A DNA stretch of 58,739 nt, taken from Branchiostoma floridae. Taxonomy: Eukaryota; Chordata; Leptocardii; Amphioxiformes; Branchiostomatidae. The stretch is taken from positions 1,095,749 to 1,154,487 of the forward strand of contig NC_049996.1 of NCBI RefSeq assembly GCF_000003815.2, read 5' to 3'. A model generated the notes under the pieces. The model saw nothing but the letters and a program-made list of their open reading frames with translations. It was not told the origin of the DNA and did no database searches. The translations under genes and the position numbers were made by a program. Below are positions 21,222-35,600 of this stretch, piece by piece (the stretch's first letter is position 1; every line of letters begins with the position of its first letter).

Positions 21222-21929
21222 TAGAGTCCATTCCGAGACACCATGAGGGTTTTTAGACAATATTTATAATTAGTCTGAATTATTTTGAACAAAATAATAT
21301 CTGAGCCACAATAATTAAATTCTTTTCAAAAAATTGACTAAGAAAATACTCATCAATTTGAATTCCTTTGAATATTTTAGAAACATTTTGAAAATAACTG
21401 TACAAAAATATCTTTATTTAGAATAATTGTGAAACCCCTGTGTGATTATTTCACATTTACAAATATTTATAAATATTTGTAAACCTTGCCAAATGGTAAA
21501 ATAAGTTTATTGCCCCCATGAAATTAAGCCCTATTGTTGCATCTGTATATTTTTAGATTTCACTGCTGGGCGCTGGTGGATCCTTTGTGGTGGGCCATTG
21601 TTGCATGGCACCCAACCATACTTTGCAAGGATGTGTGAATTGCTATCTTCCCATCCCACTGAACCATTTACAAAAAATTGTAGAAAATGGTAGAAAATGG
21701 TAAATAATGGTAGAATGCTGTTATCATTATTTTGAAACCATTAGAAATTCCAATTCCACCCCATGAATATTTCCAAAGGTTTACAGGACCAGAGAAATAT
21801 TTATAAAGTTGAAACAGTGTTAAAATAATTCTGAAGAATAAAATTTCCTAGACATATAATTACAAAACTTTAAAATCAATTCTAAACAATGGCAACAAAC
21901 ATCCGCATGGTGTCTTGGAATGGACTCTA
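21222..21929. mobile_element. TAGAGTCC MITE family, complete copy M2
   Basis: The ends are TAGAGTCCATTCCGAGACAC and a right end ending GGAATGGACTCTA, inverted over about 24 bp and bounded by TA. The interior is AT-rich with AATATTTATAAATATTTGTA and a GGTAGAAAATGGTAGAAAAT repeat. It has no coding capacity. It is very similar to the copy at 37248. Confidence 0.8.
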
Positions 21930-22789
21930 AGCATCACAAATAATTAAATATAAAATTACACTAAAAATTACAGACGTTCAACAGTTAAGCTACTCAGATA
22001 TGCGTCTAGGTTGATTCTGAAAAAAAGATGGCTTTAAAATTGATAACATTCATCTCCCTTTACATGTTCCAGAATTCGACATCAAACCTGCGTTTTTGAA
22101 AACTCTATCTCGGAGTTATTATTATTATTATTATTTTTTTTACTTTTAATCTTGGGGCTGTAAATTTTATGTTAAGTATTTTATCCAGCTGTATTATCAA
22201 TTGTATTTCCTACAGTCAATTTGTGACATGTGAAAGGAGTGTGCAATTCAACCTAAAGGCTGCGAAATGCTTCTTTGAAATAAACCATTATAATAATAAT
22301 AATAAGGACGCTTTTAACAACAATGGCTTTGGACAAATATGGACGAAACCGCAGTGCTATAAAACATATCATTCTGCCTACAAACTTCACCTTACATCAT
22401 ACAATATATACAAATAAAGGAGTGATTTAGTAATAGAAAAAGAATAAGAACCTTTTTTTTCCATTTGAACAGTTGCCGAATTTGCTATAAACAAGAAGAT
22501 TACCTCTATGATATAAAAAACTTCAAAATTCTTAAAGTCATATCACCGTTGAGAATTAGTAGTCATGAATTGAATGTAGAAACAGGAATATACCACAGTG
22601 TAGCCCCTGACCAAAAGTTCTGCCCATTTTGTCTAAAAAAAAACGAATGTCATTTCGTCATGAAGATTTATTCAATATTCACCTTTGTTTCGTAGTTTAA
22701 ATTTGACTACACAAGAGTCACTGTAATTTTTATCGTAGCAATAAAACTTAGTTAAATAAAACAGCCAGAGGGACAGCAAGATGAACCAA
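21930..22789. other. Non-coding, AT-rich
   Basis: It holds ATT and AAT trinucleotide runs (about 22117-22138 and 22290-22305). Short ORFs here show no domain. Confidence 0.4.
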
Positions 22790-23170
22790 CAATGTATTAG
22801 TCAGGAAGTAAGTCATTGTAAAGTCGTACAGCGGAGTGAAAGAAAGACTTTCTCAATCGGCACGGAGAACAAGCAGTTGCTCCTACGCTGTTTGCATGTA
22901 GCTGTAGATCGTTGGGTTGGCACCAGATCATGAAGCTTCAGGTTTTAGCATGTCTTTGAACAGGTTGATTGCTGTTGCCCCTCTCTTGTCCCTCAAGGAC
23001 GGTGGGTTTGGTACTGATCACCTGCCATCACAGGAGATTATGCAGAGGGCATGTTTTTGAACACGTTCCATACTGGCAGACGGTTTTGTAGCAAATGACC
23101 AACAGAACATCTCCATTGTCAATTGAGTGACAAGTACACCTGCACATTGTCGGTGACGCTTATATCCTGC
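22790..23170 (-). pseudogene. LINE reverse transcriptase C-terminal fragment
   Basis: Read on the minus strand: SASMERVQKHALCIISCDGR, then a stop, then SLRDKRGATAINLFKDMLKP, and further on a decayed ESLSFTPLYDF. This order (ERVQKRAL..., RR...LFKDM, then F..S..P..R.YN) is the C-terminal tail of Jockey/CR1-like LINEs. Several stops show it is dead. It lies just downstream of the sulfotransferase. Confidence 0.6.
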
Positions 23171-23672
23171 TTGGTCAAAACGCGCAGACTAACATGTTAC
23201 ATAAGAAAAGGGATGTTATACATCAATTAGTATAATCAAGACTTTTCAAATGTAAGCTTAACGTCTGAACTGCGATACACGGGTACGTAATTAGAAGATC
23301 ACACTAAAGATAGTACAATAAAAAGCTTCTTATTTGTAGTGGTAACCTTGCTGGAATTATAAGTGCATTTTGGGTCCCGACACCTCTAACTTATGAACAA
23401 CAAGTCGTATTGCCAAAGTATTTTGCTGAAAACCTAAGTAATGACGTGTCAGCGACTGGTTTCCATGGTTTTATCAATCAAATGTTAGGTATAATTCATC
23501 AATTTAGATGCTCTAGGAAATACCGTTCAGCCACTAGGCAAAGCTCAAATACCCCATGTCCTGAACGAATAGTGTATTTTCAATATCATTTTACAACTCT
23601 ACGGTATAAATAAAGCAAAATTACCATAAATCCGTTCAGAAACAAAGGAACAATTATTAGCATTTTTTATGT

Positions 23673-26600
23673 CTAACGGCCGAACATCCGTCTGATGTCA
23701 TCGTTAAAGTCATACCCAAACATCTCATAATCTGCCCTAAACTTCTCTTTAATCCGCCACAAGTCTTCTACCGGTATTTGTTTATAAAAGTCCCAAAACA
23801 AGGTATCGCCTTTTCTCTGACGAACATCAGGGAGTTGGTCTTCCCGCCCGACAATCCCAGTCTTTTTAAAGAACAGTGGGTAATCTTGCGCTAATGTTTC
23901 CGTGTGTATGATGAAATCATAGTCAATCTGAAAATAAAGAAAATGTTATTTCCCATGCTGTCTTCTGAAAGTAGATATGCAAGTTTTGTCCCTCGTAAAT
24001 AGATAATCTTTATGCTCGTTATGTTCATATCAAAACAAATAATATTCAAACAATATTTTTTTCTTAACGTATATAAGTGTACACAGGTGGTTGTAACTAG
24101 TATTTGGAAAACAGAAGTGGGATTGTTATGGATCCAAAAATTGCAAAACAGGGTACTGAAGGATTTCTATGAATATTCTAATCTTTTTATTGATCAAAAT
24201 ATAGGAATTTCCGAGAATTGTTAATTGTTTTTCAAGGATATTGGACTACATTTAAGATGATATAATATTGAGAATACGACAACAATGCATTACATAATCA
24301 TTTTATCTATGCGTAATAAATTGTGACGGGGACGTGGACATTTTAGTACATTTTTGTTAAATTTCTACATCGCTGGTAAAACCTTAGTCAAAATTTCGAT
24401 CACTTTTAAATCAAACGTTTGCTTAAAAATGTATTCATTTCACAAATGCGTCTACTTTTGTACTTACAAGACAAGGTGCGCATAGGTCGGAGATTGACTG
24501 CCAGTGCGGATCTTGCCAGTCTGTTCTGTTTGTACCAACAGCTTTGATAAAAACAGGAAATGGAACAATCGGATATGACTTATTGTCGCTTCCTTCTTGT
24601 AGTGTACCCATATGTCCAATCTGAAGAAAGAAATATTTTGAAAATGTATACAACAACCAAAAATGTTTTTTTTTATACTTCATGAATTTAAATATCCCTT
24701 ACATGTCATGAACTTGCTGCACATAAATTCTAATTTTTGATTTTTATATTCCGTCTCGCTTTTCAAATCATCATCATCATCATTGGCTGGCTGCAGAGCA
24801 GACGACTGCAAGCTTTCTCCTGTTCCGTCTATCGGCAGCGACTTGGGAAAACTGCCTGGGGGTGATTTGGCTGTGATAATCTCCCATTAGCCGTTGGATG
24901 TATTGCAGATATGACCTGGGGTACTTTGTCTTTTCCAATTAAAATGAACTACTTTGTTTAATGGTTACGGCAGTTGTAGATTTGAATGATCAATGAACTA
25001 GAGTTCGGCGATCTCAAACCTGCATGAAATACAAATAGACTTTACCAAGTTTTTTTTTTTAACTATATGCATAAGGTATGCAGAAAAATGTTTTCCACTA
25101 TAACATTGATACACGCCACAATTCATAACGTTCTCTTATTACTTTGTATATTTTATCATTTATCTTAAATCAGTTTTTATTTTTTATTTTTCATTGATTG
25201 CTTTCTGTGTTGTCGTAAATCTCAACAAATATACAAACATATTGGCACTATGCCAATTAGTTCTTCATTTGCATATGAAAAAAACTGTCCAACCTGTCAT
25301 AAATTACATGCATAAGATTTGTTGACGTTGACTTGCAATGGTATTATGTAATTTTCTCATGAATGACACAAATCTAGTCTGCATTTGATAATATTTATAT
25401 CATTGTTTACATTTTTTTCAAAGCTACCAAAACCCAAAAAAATAAATCCAAAATATTCCTGCAGTTCTTATCCAGTTTAAAGCTATACTGTACTTCAGAC
25501 TTTAATTACTATTAGTAATATTTTTGAGGATACCAAAACGCAATTGGGTTGGCTACTTGACACTAAACACGGCTAAGGGAGCAGTTGCATTACCCGCTTA
25601 GTACACCCCCCATTAAATTTCAGCCAGGTGTAACAAATTATAATGCAAGCAAACATTGGTCAAATTTGAACCTAGCAGCTCTTAAAAAAATATTTGATTG
25701 AGCTTGAAAATTACTTTTGCAAGGTGCTTCTAAATACGTGTTTGACAACTTGTAGCAATATTAACTCTACTTGATTTTGATGAAAAAATTGGCTTTGATG
25801 TTTGACAATCATGCTTTAAAACCAATACTTAAGACTTGGAAAAGGGCTTTATAAAATGGGTCGCTCTTAGCAAATTGATCTTGAAAAACAATGTTTGCAG
25901 CAAGTGTGTGAATAGTTACTTATTATTTTCCACCCTTAACAACCCATTTTTTTCAACTTATTTCACCCAAAAGCAACTATCCCATATGAACCAATAATTA
26001 AGGCATGATACCCATCATGCATCACACCCGAGGGTCTATATGAAGGGGCAATACTCAGTGACAGGATTATAAATGGTTCAATTATATGGTCCTCTGTGAT
26101 AAATTGTTATAATTTTAATCGATTTTGTGCACATCATTCTGTACATCAGGCACAGCAAAACAATACCTCCTGCTCCATGGATGTAAATCCTGCCTTCATT
26201 AATATTTTATGCCTGGTATAGTATTCAGCACAAAGAATTAAGGGAATTAATTTGCATTTTTAACCCTCATCCGACCGTTTCATTTTACGACGAATCTGAC
26301 CGTATGGGGTCATTTTTGACCCCATTTTGTTTTGCTCATAGACATATTCTGCTGCTCATNNNNNNNNNNNNNNNNNNNNNNNNNNNNNNNNNNNNNNNNN
26401 NNNNNNNNNNNNNNNNNNNNNNNNNNNNNNNNNNNNNNNNNNNNNNNNNNNNNNNNNNNACTCAACTTACTTAAACAACGTTTTGTCTTGTAAATTTCTA
26501 AACAATAATTGTGATGATGCAATAATACTGATAGCATAATGATGTTATCTAACAAGAAAAAATACAATATTTGTGAAAAGTAACGAATTTATTACTTAAT

Positions 26601-29600
26601 TATGCACCATATTCCGCCATCTAAATACATATTTATAATAACTTTTGTCTATTTTCCCGCAAAGATCTTTCTTGTAGGTTCCTTCTGCACATTCTGTCCA
26701 TATATTGTATTTGATTAATTAGAAACATTTTCACTTTCATTAGCATAGGTAATTGGTTCGTATTATCATAATTTATGCAGAATATCGAAAAACTGTGTTT
26801 TACACCAAAATACTAAATTTCTTTCAAAATATTCGGTGTTTACTCATCTAAGCAACTATAACTTGTTGCTGTAATAGCAATGATGAGGAATGCCTGTTAT
26901 CCTATTGAAATGTCTTGATATTCATGTAATTAATGATTCATAATTGGCTGGAAACAAACTTTCAAGTATAGCTTATACAATAATGGGCAAAACTCGGCGA
27001 AGAATTGGTAGATGTTGTAAGACATGTATACAAACAAATTCATGGAAGGAATATTTTCTCTGATGAAAAATGTTGCTATGGCAGATTGAAATATACGCCT
27101 GGGGTAAAAAATGACCCCATACGGTCGGATGAGGGTTTACCCGTGTCAAAAGTTAACATAATTCTTTAGATATCTTATTATTGTATTTCATATAAAAATA
27201 TGTGCAGGTCATTTGTAATCCTGAGATAAATCTAACTTACCTGTGTCGTTGAGGTGTTTGATGAAAGTGTTTCAAACATGGAGCGGTATTGTTTTCGATA
27301 TCCAAATCGTGACGGGGCGTAGTAAAATTTGTCTTCCCATGCTGACGCCAACCTGCAGTACACAGGAAGGTTAGTTTCAGGTAGACTTCACAAGGTCGGC
27401 TAGAGAATAAATGTTTCTGATGATATGGGGATGATGTACCATATCTTATATGCATTTTCCATCCTACCGAATTCCCACTTGTTTTGACTATAATTTAGGC
27501 TTATAATTGTGATGTCTTTATGACAAAATATATTGTAATAAGTATGCATGATTTTATTTTACTGGCTAAACCATCTTAACCCTATCCAGCCTGGGCTTTT
27601 GGGCACTCCCTGGACTGGGGGGAGGGCTCATTCGCCCCCCCCCCCCGTGTTCACTAAAACACACCCAGTTACTTTCTAGCGAGGACAGGTGAACGACAAT
27701 TACTACAGTGTGAATAGCCCGAACGAGTGACGGGCAATTCTCACACTGTCTATCATGTAAATGTCATAAACAAACACCAAGCAGGCACTGTGCGGGAGTT
27801 TCATCTATATAATAGTTGATCTATATACNNNNNNNNNNNNNNNNNNNNNNNNNNNNNNNNNNNNNNNNNNNNNNNNNNNNNNNNNNNNNNNNNNNNNNNN
27901 NNNNNNNNNNNNNNNNNNNNNNNNNNNNAAAGGTGAAGAGACTAGATTTGGGAAATGATGGACATGCAACGATTTTTCACGCGCCCCGCCACTTCAGTTG
28001 GATTAGCACACCTATACATGTAGTAAAGTATCGTGGCGTAGTTGATTAACGAATAGACTTTTTAACTTATGGTCTTGCGTTTGAATCCAAGTTGGAGTAT
28101 TCTCTTTTTTTCGATAACATTTCACTATTTATCACTTATACGGTCGTTCATATTGGAATTTTTCTTTCATAAGGGTTTGCTTCTTGTGTACATTTCAGAA
28201 AAGCCTTCTTGATACTATCTATTTATGCCATTTCTCTGTATTCATTGAAATATATTAAAGATCATTAAAGTGATACTGGTAGTTCATTGGTAAAAATTAC
28301 AGATCTGACGGTGTGGTTTACACACATGTATTCGCAACTTGTCTGTGAAAAGGAAACAAATGGAAGAGAGACGTCGACCTTGCAGATAATCCTAGTTAAT
28401 GGGCACAATATACAGTCTTCATACACACCTTGTGACGTTAGTTGTATTTCGAAAATTGAACGTAAAAGAATCATGGTACGCAGCTCTAACTCAGTACAAG
28501 CAAGGAGGATGAAAAAAAAGGTACAAGGTAAAAATGCGGCTTTACTGCATTATGAAACTATTAAAAACTATTCAAAGAAAGCTCGACGAAAAGTCGTTAA
28601 TCAACAAACAATAGGTGTAAACTATTCATTCATCCCTGTCCCTCGCGTGCCATTAGATCAGTACGTGGTAATTGGGTACTTTGCATGTGAAGGAATCGAC
28701 TTACAGACGTGTCCTCGCTAGAAATCTACTGGTTGTGTTTCAGTAACGACCCCCTCCCCTCACCCCCCCCCCTCACCACCCCCCCCCCTTTGTATTTTCA
28801 AAAAGGCTAACTATACGATCACCGAATTTGCATAATATGACGTAATTATGACGTCATTGGTTTTGTTTGGCTAAAACGGGGATTTCCCAAAATACCTTGA
28901 TATCTCACTAAAAATTTTAATCAATATCTAAGTGTTATAAGACTTCTGTTGTCAGAAGCTGACGTAACGACGTCAAAATGACGTCATACAATGACGTCAT
29001 CTGTTGTTTAGCTATCCACCATCTTGGATTATCAACCTTAAATGTCTTACGATACATTTTGTCAACATATCACGCTAAAACCCCATGAAGATGGATTGGA
29101 AACTTTCACATGAATGTTTCCTGTAAGAAAGTGCCAAATCCAAGTGAAAAAAAGTGGTCATACTTTTCATTTTGAAATTGGCGGCCATCTTGGATTTTGA
29201 GCAATTACGTCATCTCATTAGCATAATTCAGGAATATCTAATTATAAATATTCAAATTAGATGTGTTAGCCATCAAAAAATATAAAATCGGATTGTTTAA
29301 ACCAAAATTAGTAATTTCTCTAAAATGTCTAAAAGAAACCCGTTGCCATGGCAACCCAATAAAATTTCTTTTCTTTCAAATTTTTGCCAACAATATTCTA
29401 GAAAAAGTCCCCAAGTTTGGTTGTTTTAGCCCAAGCCGTTCGGGAGCTATAGGACGTCAAAGTTGCAGGGGGCACTTTAACCCCCCCCCCCCCCCAGTCT
29501 GCATAGAGTTAAAGGTATTAAACAAAACCTACAGTAACAAAAATATTCTAAAGGGCTCGGTAAAACTATTTTAAGACCATGTTCAAGAAACTATGGCCTT

Positions 29601-32600
29601 TAGTGTGATACACGCACCCGTGCAGTTAACATCAGCTGTGGCCTGGAACGTACAATACTCTTTAAATTATGTTTGACATCTAGAGACAACGGATAAGAAA
29701 TTGACGTAAGAATGATCATATAATGTTAGATTGAAGAACAATTAGTAAAAAAAAATGAAGTAATGATTACACTTGGTTGCTATTCAGTGTGATATCAGCT
29801 CGCGGTTGTATGACTTCTACATAGCACAGGTCTATACTATGCGTCAGGTGTTCCACACACACAACTCTTATGAGCTCATTCAGTGGTGAGGAATGCATTG
29901 TCAAGTTCAAAATATAGATGCAAATTTATGCTCAAATACAAATTTGACAGCACGCCTTTAAATATTTGAAGTTATTTTTCCAAGAACTGCATATAGTATT
30001 GTCTTATTATCACACAGTGTTATCTAATTAAAACATCCTTGCATTATGTATCTTTCTTACTTACGTTAGGTCATTATATATTATTTGATATTGTTCCGAC
30101 AGGCATTTTTCCTGATGTTCCTATGAAAAACAGTACATAACATTTAAATCTTGAGACAAGTGTTGTGCTAATCTGTCTCTGAACATTGTTTCTGGCTGGC
30201 AGATATGAATTAATGTGGTTATAGGAGTCAATCCACCATTTAGGCCTTAAAAGCCAAACTCCCCGTCGAGGATTGACAAAAAAAAACGCGGACTGATTAG
30301 GGTTAATATGCATGTAAGCCAATCTTACAATTATTACCATTACCACTTAAGTGCGCATGTGGTTTGTATACTGTAACACTAACACCTTATCATTAACATT
30401 CAAAATGCATTTTCAATGGGATATTCTGCTGGGAAAGGTTATAAAAAGATGACGATTAAGTCAAAATCTCTTTTTACATGGCATATCTGAGAGACCGTCA
30501 ATTTGTGCCAAGTAACGATAAAACATACACAGTTACATTAGGCAGTCGTGATGCACATAAATTTTTGGCAACTAACATTAATTTCAATGCAAAGAACAGC
30601 AACTGGCTTAACAGCAACACAACAGACAACCCGGGACGTCAACTTGACAACATTTTCATGAACCATGGTCTAGAACAGGTGCTTCACGAACCGACCCGTG
30701 AGAGGAACTTGTTGGACCTGATTGTCACCTCCCATCCAGTAATGTGTCACCAAACGGGCACCTTAGCTCCCCTTGGTGACTCTGATGATCTTACAACAGC
30801 AACTGCGCTCAACCTAAAGGCAAACCACCACAGCGGAAAACGCCTCGTCTGGTTGTATAGCAAAGCGAACATTGAAAGCCTTCACCAACACATTGCAGCC
30901 GCCCCCTGGGATATCAACCACGTTTTTGACTCCATGGACGACATCTGGGATTCATGGTACAACATGTTCATTGCCATATGCAAACAGCACATCCCTCACA
31001 AGTTTGTCTCTACCACTAGGACAGCAAAGCCTTGGATACATTCTAACAATGAGATCAAAACAGCTATCCGTAGAAAACACCGCCTACACTCCAGAGCGAA
31101 ACGGATAAATACTGAGGTAACGTGGGCCACCTACAGAAGACAAAGAAATCTAGTGACTGCACTCACAAGAAGGGCCGAGTCAGCTTACATTGAGGAACTC
31201 GTGAATGATGTGGAGACTGGCAACACAAGGCGATTCTTCAAATATGCTAAATCTGCTCTGGGAAATACCTCAACGGGTATCCCAGCTCTTAAAGTCGGTT
31301 CAGCCATACTGGAGACTCCAGAAGAAAAGGCTAATGCCCTGAACAATTTCTTCATAAACCAGACTGATCTTCCCGCTAGGAATGACCCAGCTCCAACATT
31401 TCACCCGACAACTGTCCAGGGAACAGTCTTGGATTCTGTTCAGCTGTCAGTTGAGGAAGTACGACAACAACTAAGTTCTCTGAAAGTCGGAAAGTCATGT
31501 GGACCCGACGAAATATCCCCCAGGCTCTTACGCCTAGTAGCAGATCCGATCTCAGCTCTTCTAACCTGCCTGTATAACAAATCTCTCCAACTCGGGCAGG
31601 TACCTTCGGAATGGAAAAAAGCTAACGTAACCCCCATTCACAAAGCCGGTAGCCGCCACCTCTCAAACAACTACAGGCCTATATCACTACTGAGCGCAGT
31701 GTCAAAGGTTATGGAAACCCTGGTGAACAAGCGACTAATTGCCCATATAAACCCGATACTGACTGACCACCAGAGCGGATTTAGACCACTTGACAACACC
31801 GCACTGCAGCTGTGCCGACTAAAGGAGGAATGGACCGACGCCATGGATAGAGGACAAATTGTAGGCTGCGTATTTCTTGACCTCCGAAAGGCCTTTGACA
31901 AGGTCTGGCACGCAGGACTTCTTGCTAAATTAAAAGCATACGGGATTAATGGCCCCATGCTCAACTAGTTCACCAGCTATCTCTCCGATAGACGACAACG
32001 TGTCGTCATTCAGGGAGCAGGCTCCGAATGGAAGTCTCCATTAGCCGGAGTGCCGCAAGGATCCGTCCTCGGACCGACACTTTTTATACTTTACATCAAC
32101 GATCTGGCCACTAGCCTTACACAGTGTCAAACAAACCTATTTGCCGACGATACATCACTGTCTTCTTGCCACCGCTCTATCGACAGCGTAGTCGCATCAC
32201 TAAACAGTGAGTTGAGCTCTGTGTCAACCTGGCTTCCAAAATGGAAACTAGAGGCTAATATAGACAAGTGCAAAGTCATGTTTATTACGTCTCGCGCCCT
32301 TCCACGATCGATTCCTCCTGTGATCCTAGGAGGAACTGTTTTACAGGTTGTCACCAGTCATAAACACCTAGGCGTCACTGTCACAAATACCCTGTCCTGG
32401 TCAACACACGTAGAGATCATCTCAACAAAGGCTAGGCGATCATCCGGACTACTATGTGCTCTACGGAAGAAGATTCCGAAGAATCTACTTCTCAGGCTAT
32501 ACACTATGATCACAGGACCAAGTCTAGAGTATGCTGACATTGTCTGGGCCGGCCTTACCAAACGTGACCAAAAGATTCTGGAATCTGTCCAGTATCAAAC

Positions 32601-35600
32601 CACCAGGATTATCAGTGGCCACTTCGGACTACTGTACCCTTCATACGAACGTCTCTACTCCGAACTATCCCTACCGTCACTACAGTACCGACGCAAGTTC
32701 CACACGGCAGTAACCATGTACAAACTGTTGAATGGACGTTGCCCCCCACACCTGCAAAGTCTGCTTCCTCATGCACGAGCGTCCGCTATCGACTCCCGCT
32801 ACCCCCTAAGAAACAGTGAACATTTGACTACTCCTGCATACAAGACTACACGATCTCAGAGAACATTTGTTAGCAGAGCAATTTCCCTCTGGAACTCTCT
32901 CCCCAGTAGTACCCGTACAGCTAGCACCATTAGCTCCTTCAAAAATAGACTGCGCACGTCGCCTGATAACAAATACTCTGTAAACGCTTGATAAAGTATA
33001 TCATAGTTTCCTAATAGTCATTGTATTACTGATAGTAGCTATTGATGGCAACAACTACTGCGCCTACTGAACGATCTGCACTGTAGTACGTATACATTAT
33101 AGCGTTCAAACGTGTTAATCGCTGACTAACTAGCCTTATATAGATAACCGAGTAATATCATTTGTATCATAGACTGACATTCTAGATCGTACGACTGCTA
33201 GTCAAGCTGTAAACACGGATCACCTCTGTAGTCAAAGTTACATGTATAGTTAATACTGTTGTATACTGTATACTATTGTATAACGTATATTGTAATGTTA
33301 CCAGGGCTAGCCCTTGATAATAGCCTAAGACTAGTTGGGTAGCCCTGGCTGTATTTCTCATGATTATACAGCCGAATAAATCAAATCAAATCAAAATCAA
33401 GGAATGGCAAAAGAATTTTCTGTACCTACCTTTCTAGAGGATTGCGAACGATGATCAGCTTAGTGTAGGTCTCCAAGCGATGACGAACTTCATCATCAGA
33501 ATAGGTATTGAGCCGTTTAAAAGGTAAATCGTCGAGTAAAGCCCTCATATCATGGGTATTTCTTCTTTCACTGTGCTCAAGGTTATGCAAAATGGTTAAT
33601 GTAGTCGTGCTTCCAGTTTTGAAGACCTGGCAGTATAGAAGCTTATATCTTTCACTAACAACGAAACGTCTTCGAGTTGGAAATTTCTGTAGAAGAAAAA
33701 GAGCAGAAAATGCCACTTAAATTGCTTCTACCAGACATACTAGATTAAGATGTTTTTTTGCTTGGATGAAGCCTAATACTATTTTCAATTGAAACACGTG
33801 TAAACTGTACTGATAATGTAACAAATTGAACGCAAATATCAACAACTATTTAGTGCTAAAATATAGTGGCAAGGGGAAAATTCCTCTCCTATTTTGCACT
33901 ATATTTTTGTCGCATATATATTATTGTGCGACAACACATTAAATGACTTGTTTTTTTTATATTCCAATTATAAGCTATTTTACAAACTATACATTTGTTT
34001 TCTTTTTAGCCAGGTCTTCTTGCAACAGTTGTCCACAATTTACAACATATAATGCTAGCAATACCCTTTCAAGGAATGTAATATTTTTCATATGTCCACA
34101 TATAGTGGTCCTATAAGTTGCTATAATAGGTCAGAGAGCACGAAACAGAGTGTTCTTTCCCTTTGTGAGCTCTGATCACAGTGAATCTGTATCCACTACA
34201 ATCATTAATGATAAAGGAAAGAACCCCCGAAACGCTGGAGGGATGAAATTGCAAAGCATATATATATTTGACATTAGAGTACATTGGAGTATCAAGTTCG
34301 CAAGAGCAAAGGACCGTTAAACATAATGACTTCTAACGGAGAGGAGCAAGGGGCCAGTCCCTGGCCTAGGCACTTAGAAAGGCAGGTACGTTTTCACAAT
34401 TTGTGTTTGGTTAAAGCCTTTCTTAGAAAAAAAAGAGACTAACAAACATATTTTTTATGTTTTGATTTTTCTTTGTGCAGAATTCATAAAGAAGAAACAT
34501 AGGGCTTTATTTTAGAATATTTAACATTTAAACATGCACGTCCTACAAATGATGAAAAATTTGTCTTGTCAAATTGGAAGCATATTTTCTATTATGATGT
34601 AATTTTCTTGAAAGCTAAATACATACCTTTTTTCTTGTATCATTTTTTCTGCAGTAAGTCTTTATGACTTCCATTCTTTCAGCCTGTATTTTTTCGGTGG
34701 TACTTCCATTTCCTAAAAAAACTATGTACAAAAAAATAAGTTAAGTGAAAGATAGGCAATCTTTATTATATTATCAAACCAATCGCTAAGGGAAACCAAC
34801 CTGTACCTGTTCCAATTGTCACGAGACCACACCCCACCCCCAAACTAGAGAACTTTTATAAGTGTCTTCATGGAAATTTTAGAACCCTGCGTGTAGACTT
34901 CGACGTCAAAAAATCTGACCGAACAAAAATGATTCAGGCATAACTCTATTTTCTCTAAGAAATTAAAAGCTGAAGATACTCGCCGGGCACAGAAATATTC
35001 TCCTTCCGGAAGCTTTTCAGTTGTCATAACCTCGCGCCCAAAAAAAAAATGCATACGCAAAGTGAACATGTCTTTATTGGTACACAAAGCGCTAAAATAT
35101 TTTTCCAGAAATGCCTGTCGCCCCTACCGTGTTTTAATCACTTTGATGTTAGAAGGATTAGAGTCGCTTACATCTAAAGACAAATTTTTTTGATTAACCC
35201 CCAAACCACCGTAGCTTTTTTGCGACGTAAATTACGGCATGTGGTCAAAACTGACCCCTTAACGTTTAACACAAATACAGTTTTTTGTGTGACTCTTTTT
35301 GTGATTTGTATATATATATTGTATCATTAATCTATGTGGGACAGTCTGACACGATTAGGTGAGACTGCTTCGAACTCATTATCATAATTTATGCAAAAGA
35401 TCATGAGGACCACATTTTGCACCAACGCTATTTAGACTGTGTAGGAGGTTTTTGATACCTGTACCAACTTCAATGTCGTATAGCGCCTGCATTGCTTAAG
35501 GTAGAACCACCAAACCGGGTAGCTTTTTAGAAAATGTTGATAGCAAACATTTTCAGTTAACAAAATATGTTCATCATTTTTCATGTTGCCATGGCAATGG

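Larger units (their letters stand above)
27580..29508. mobile_element. TTAA MITE family B, copy B3, carrying element D1
   Basis: The left end TTAA-CCCTATCCAGCCTGGGCTTT (27576 on) and right end CAGTCTGCATAGAG-TTAA (29509-29512) bound it. The body after 28750 has TGACGTCA repeats, GGCCATCTTGGATTTTG and a perfect GTTGCCATGGCAAC (29342-29355). Element D1 sits just inside the left G/C-run. Confidence 0.75.

Noticed and set aside
28287-28721. 144-codon ORF inside element D1
   Set aside because: The second copy (about 48400-48800) has frame changes across the same region, so the protein is not conserved.
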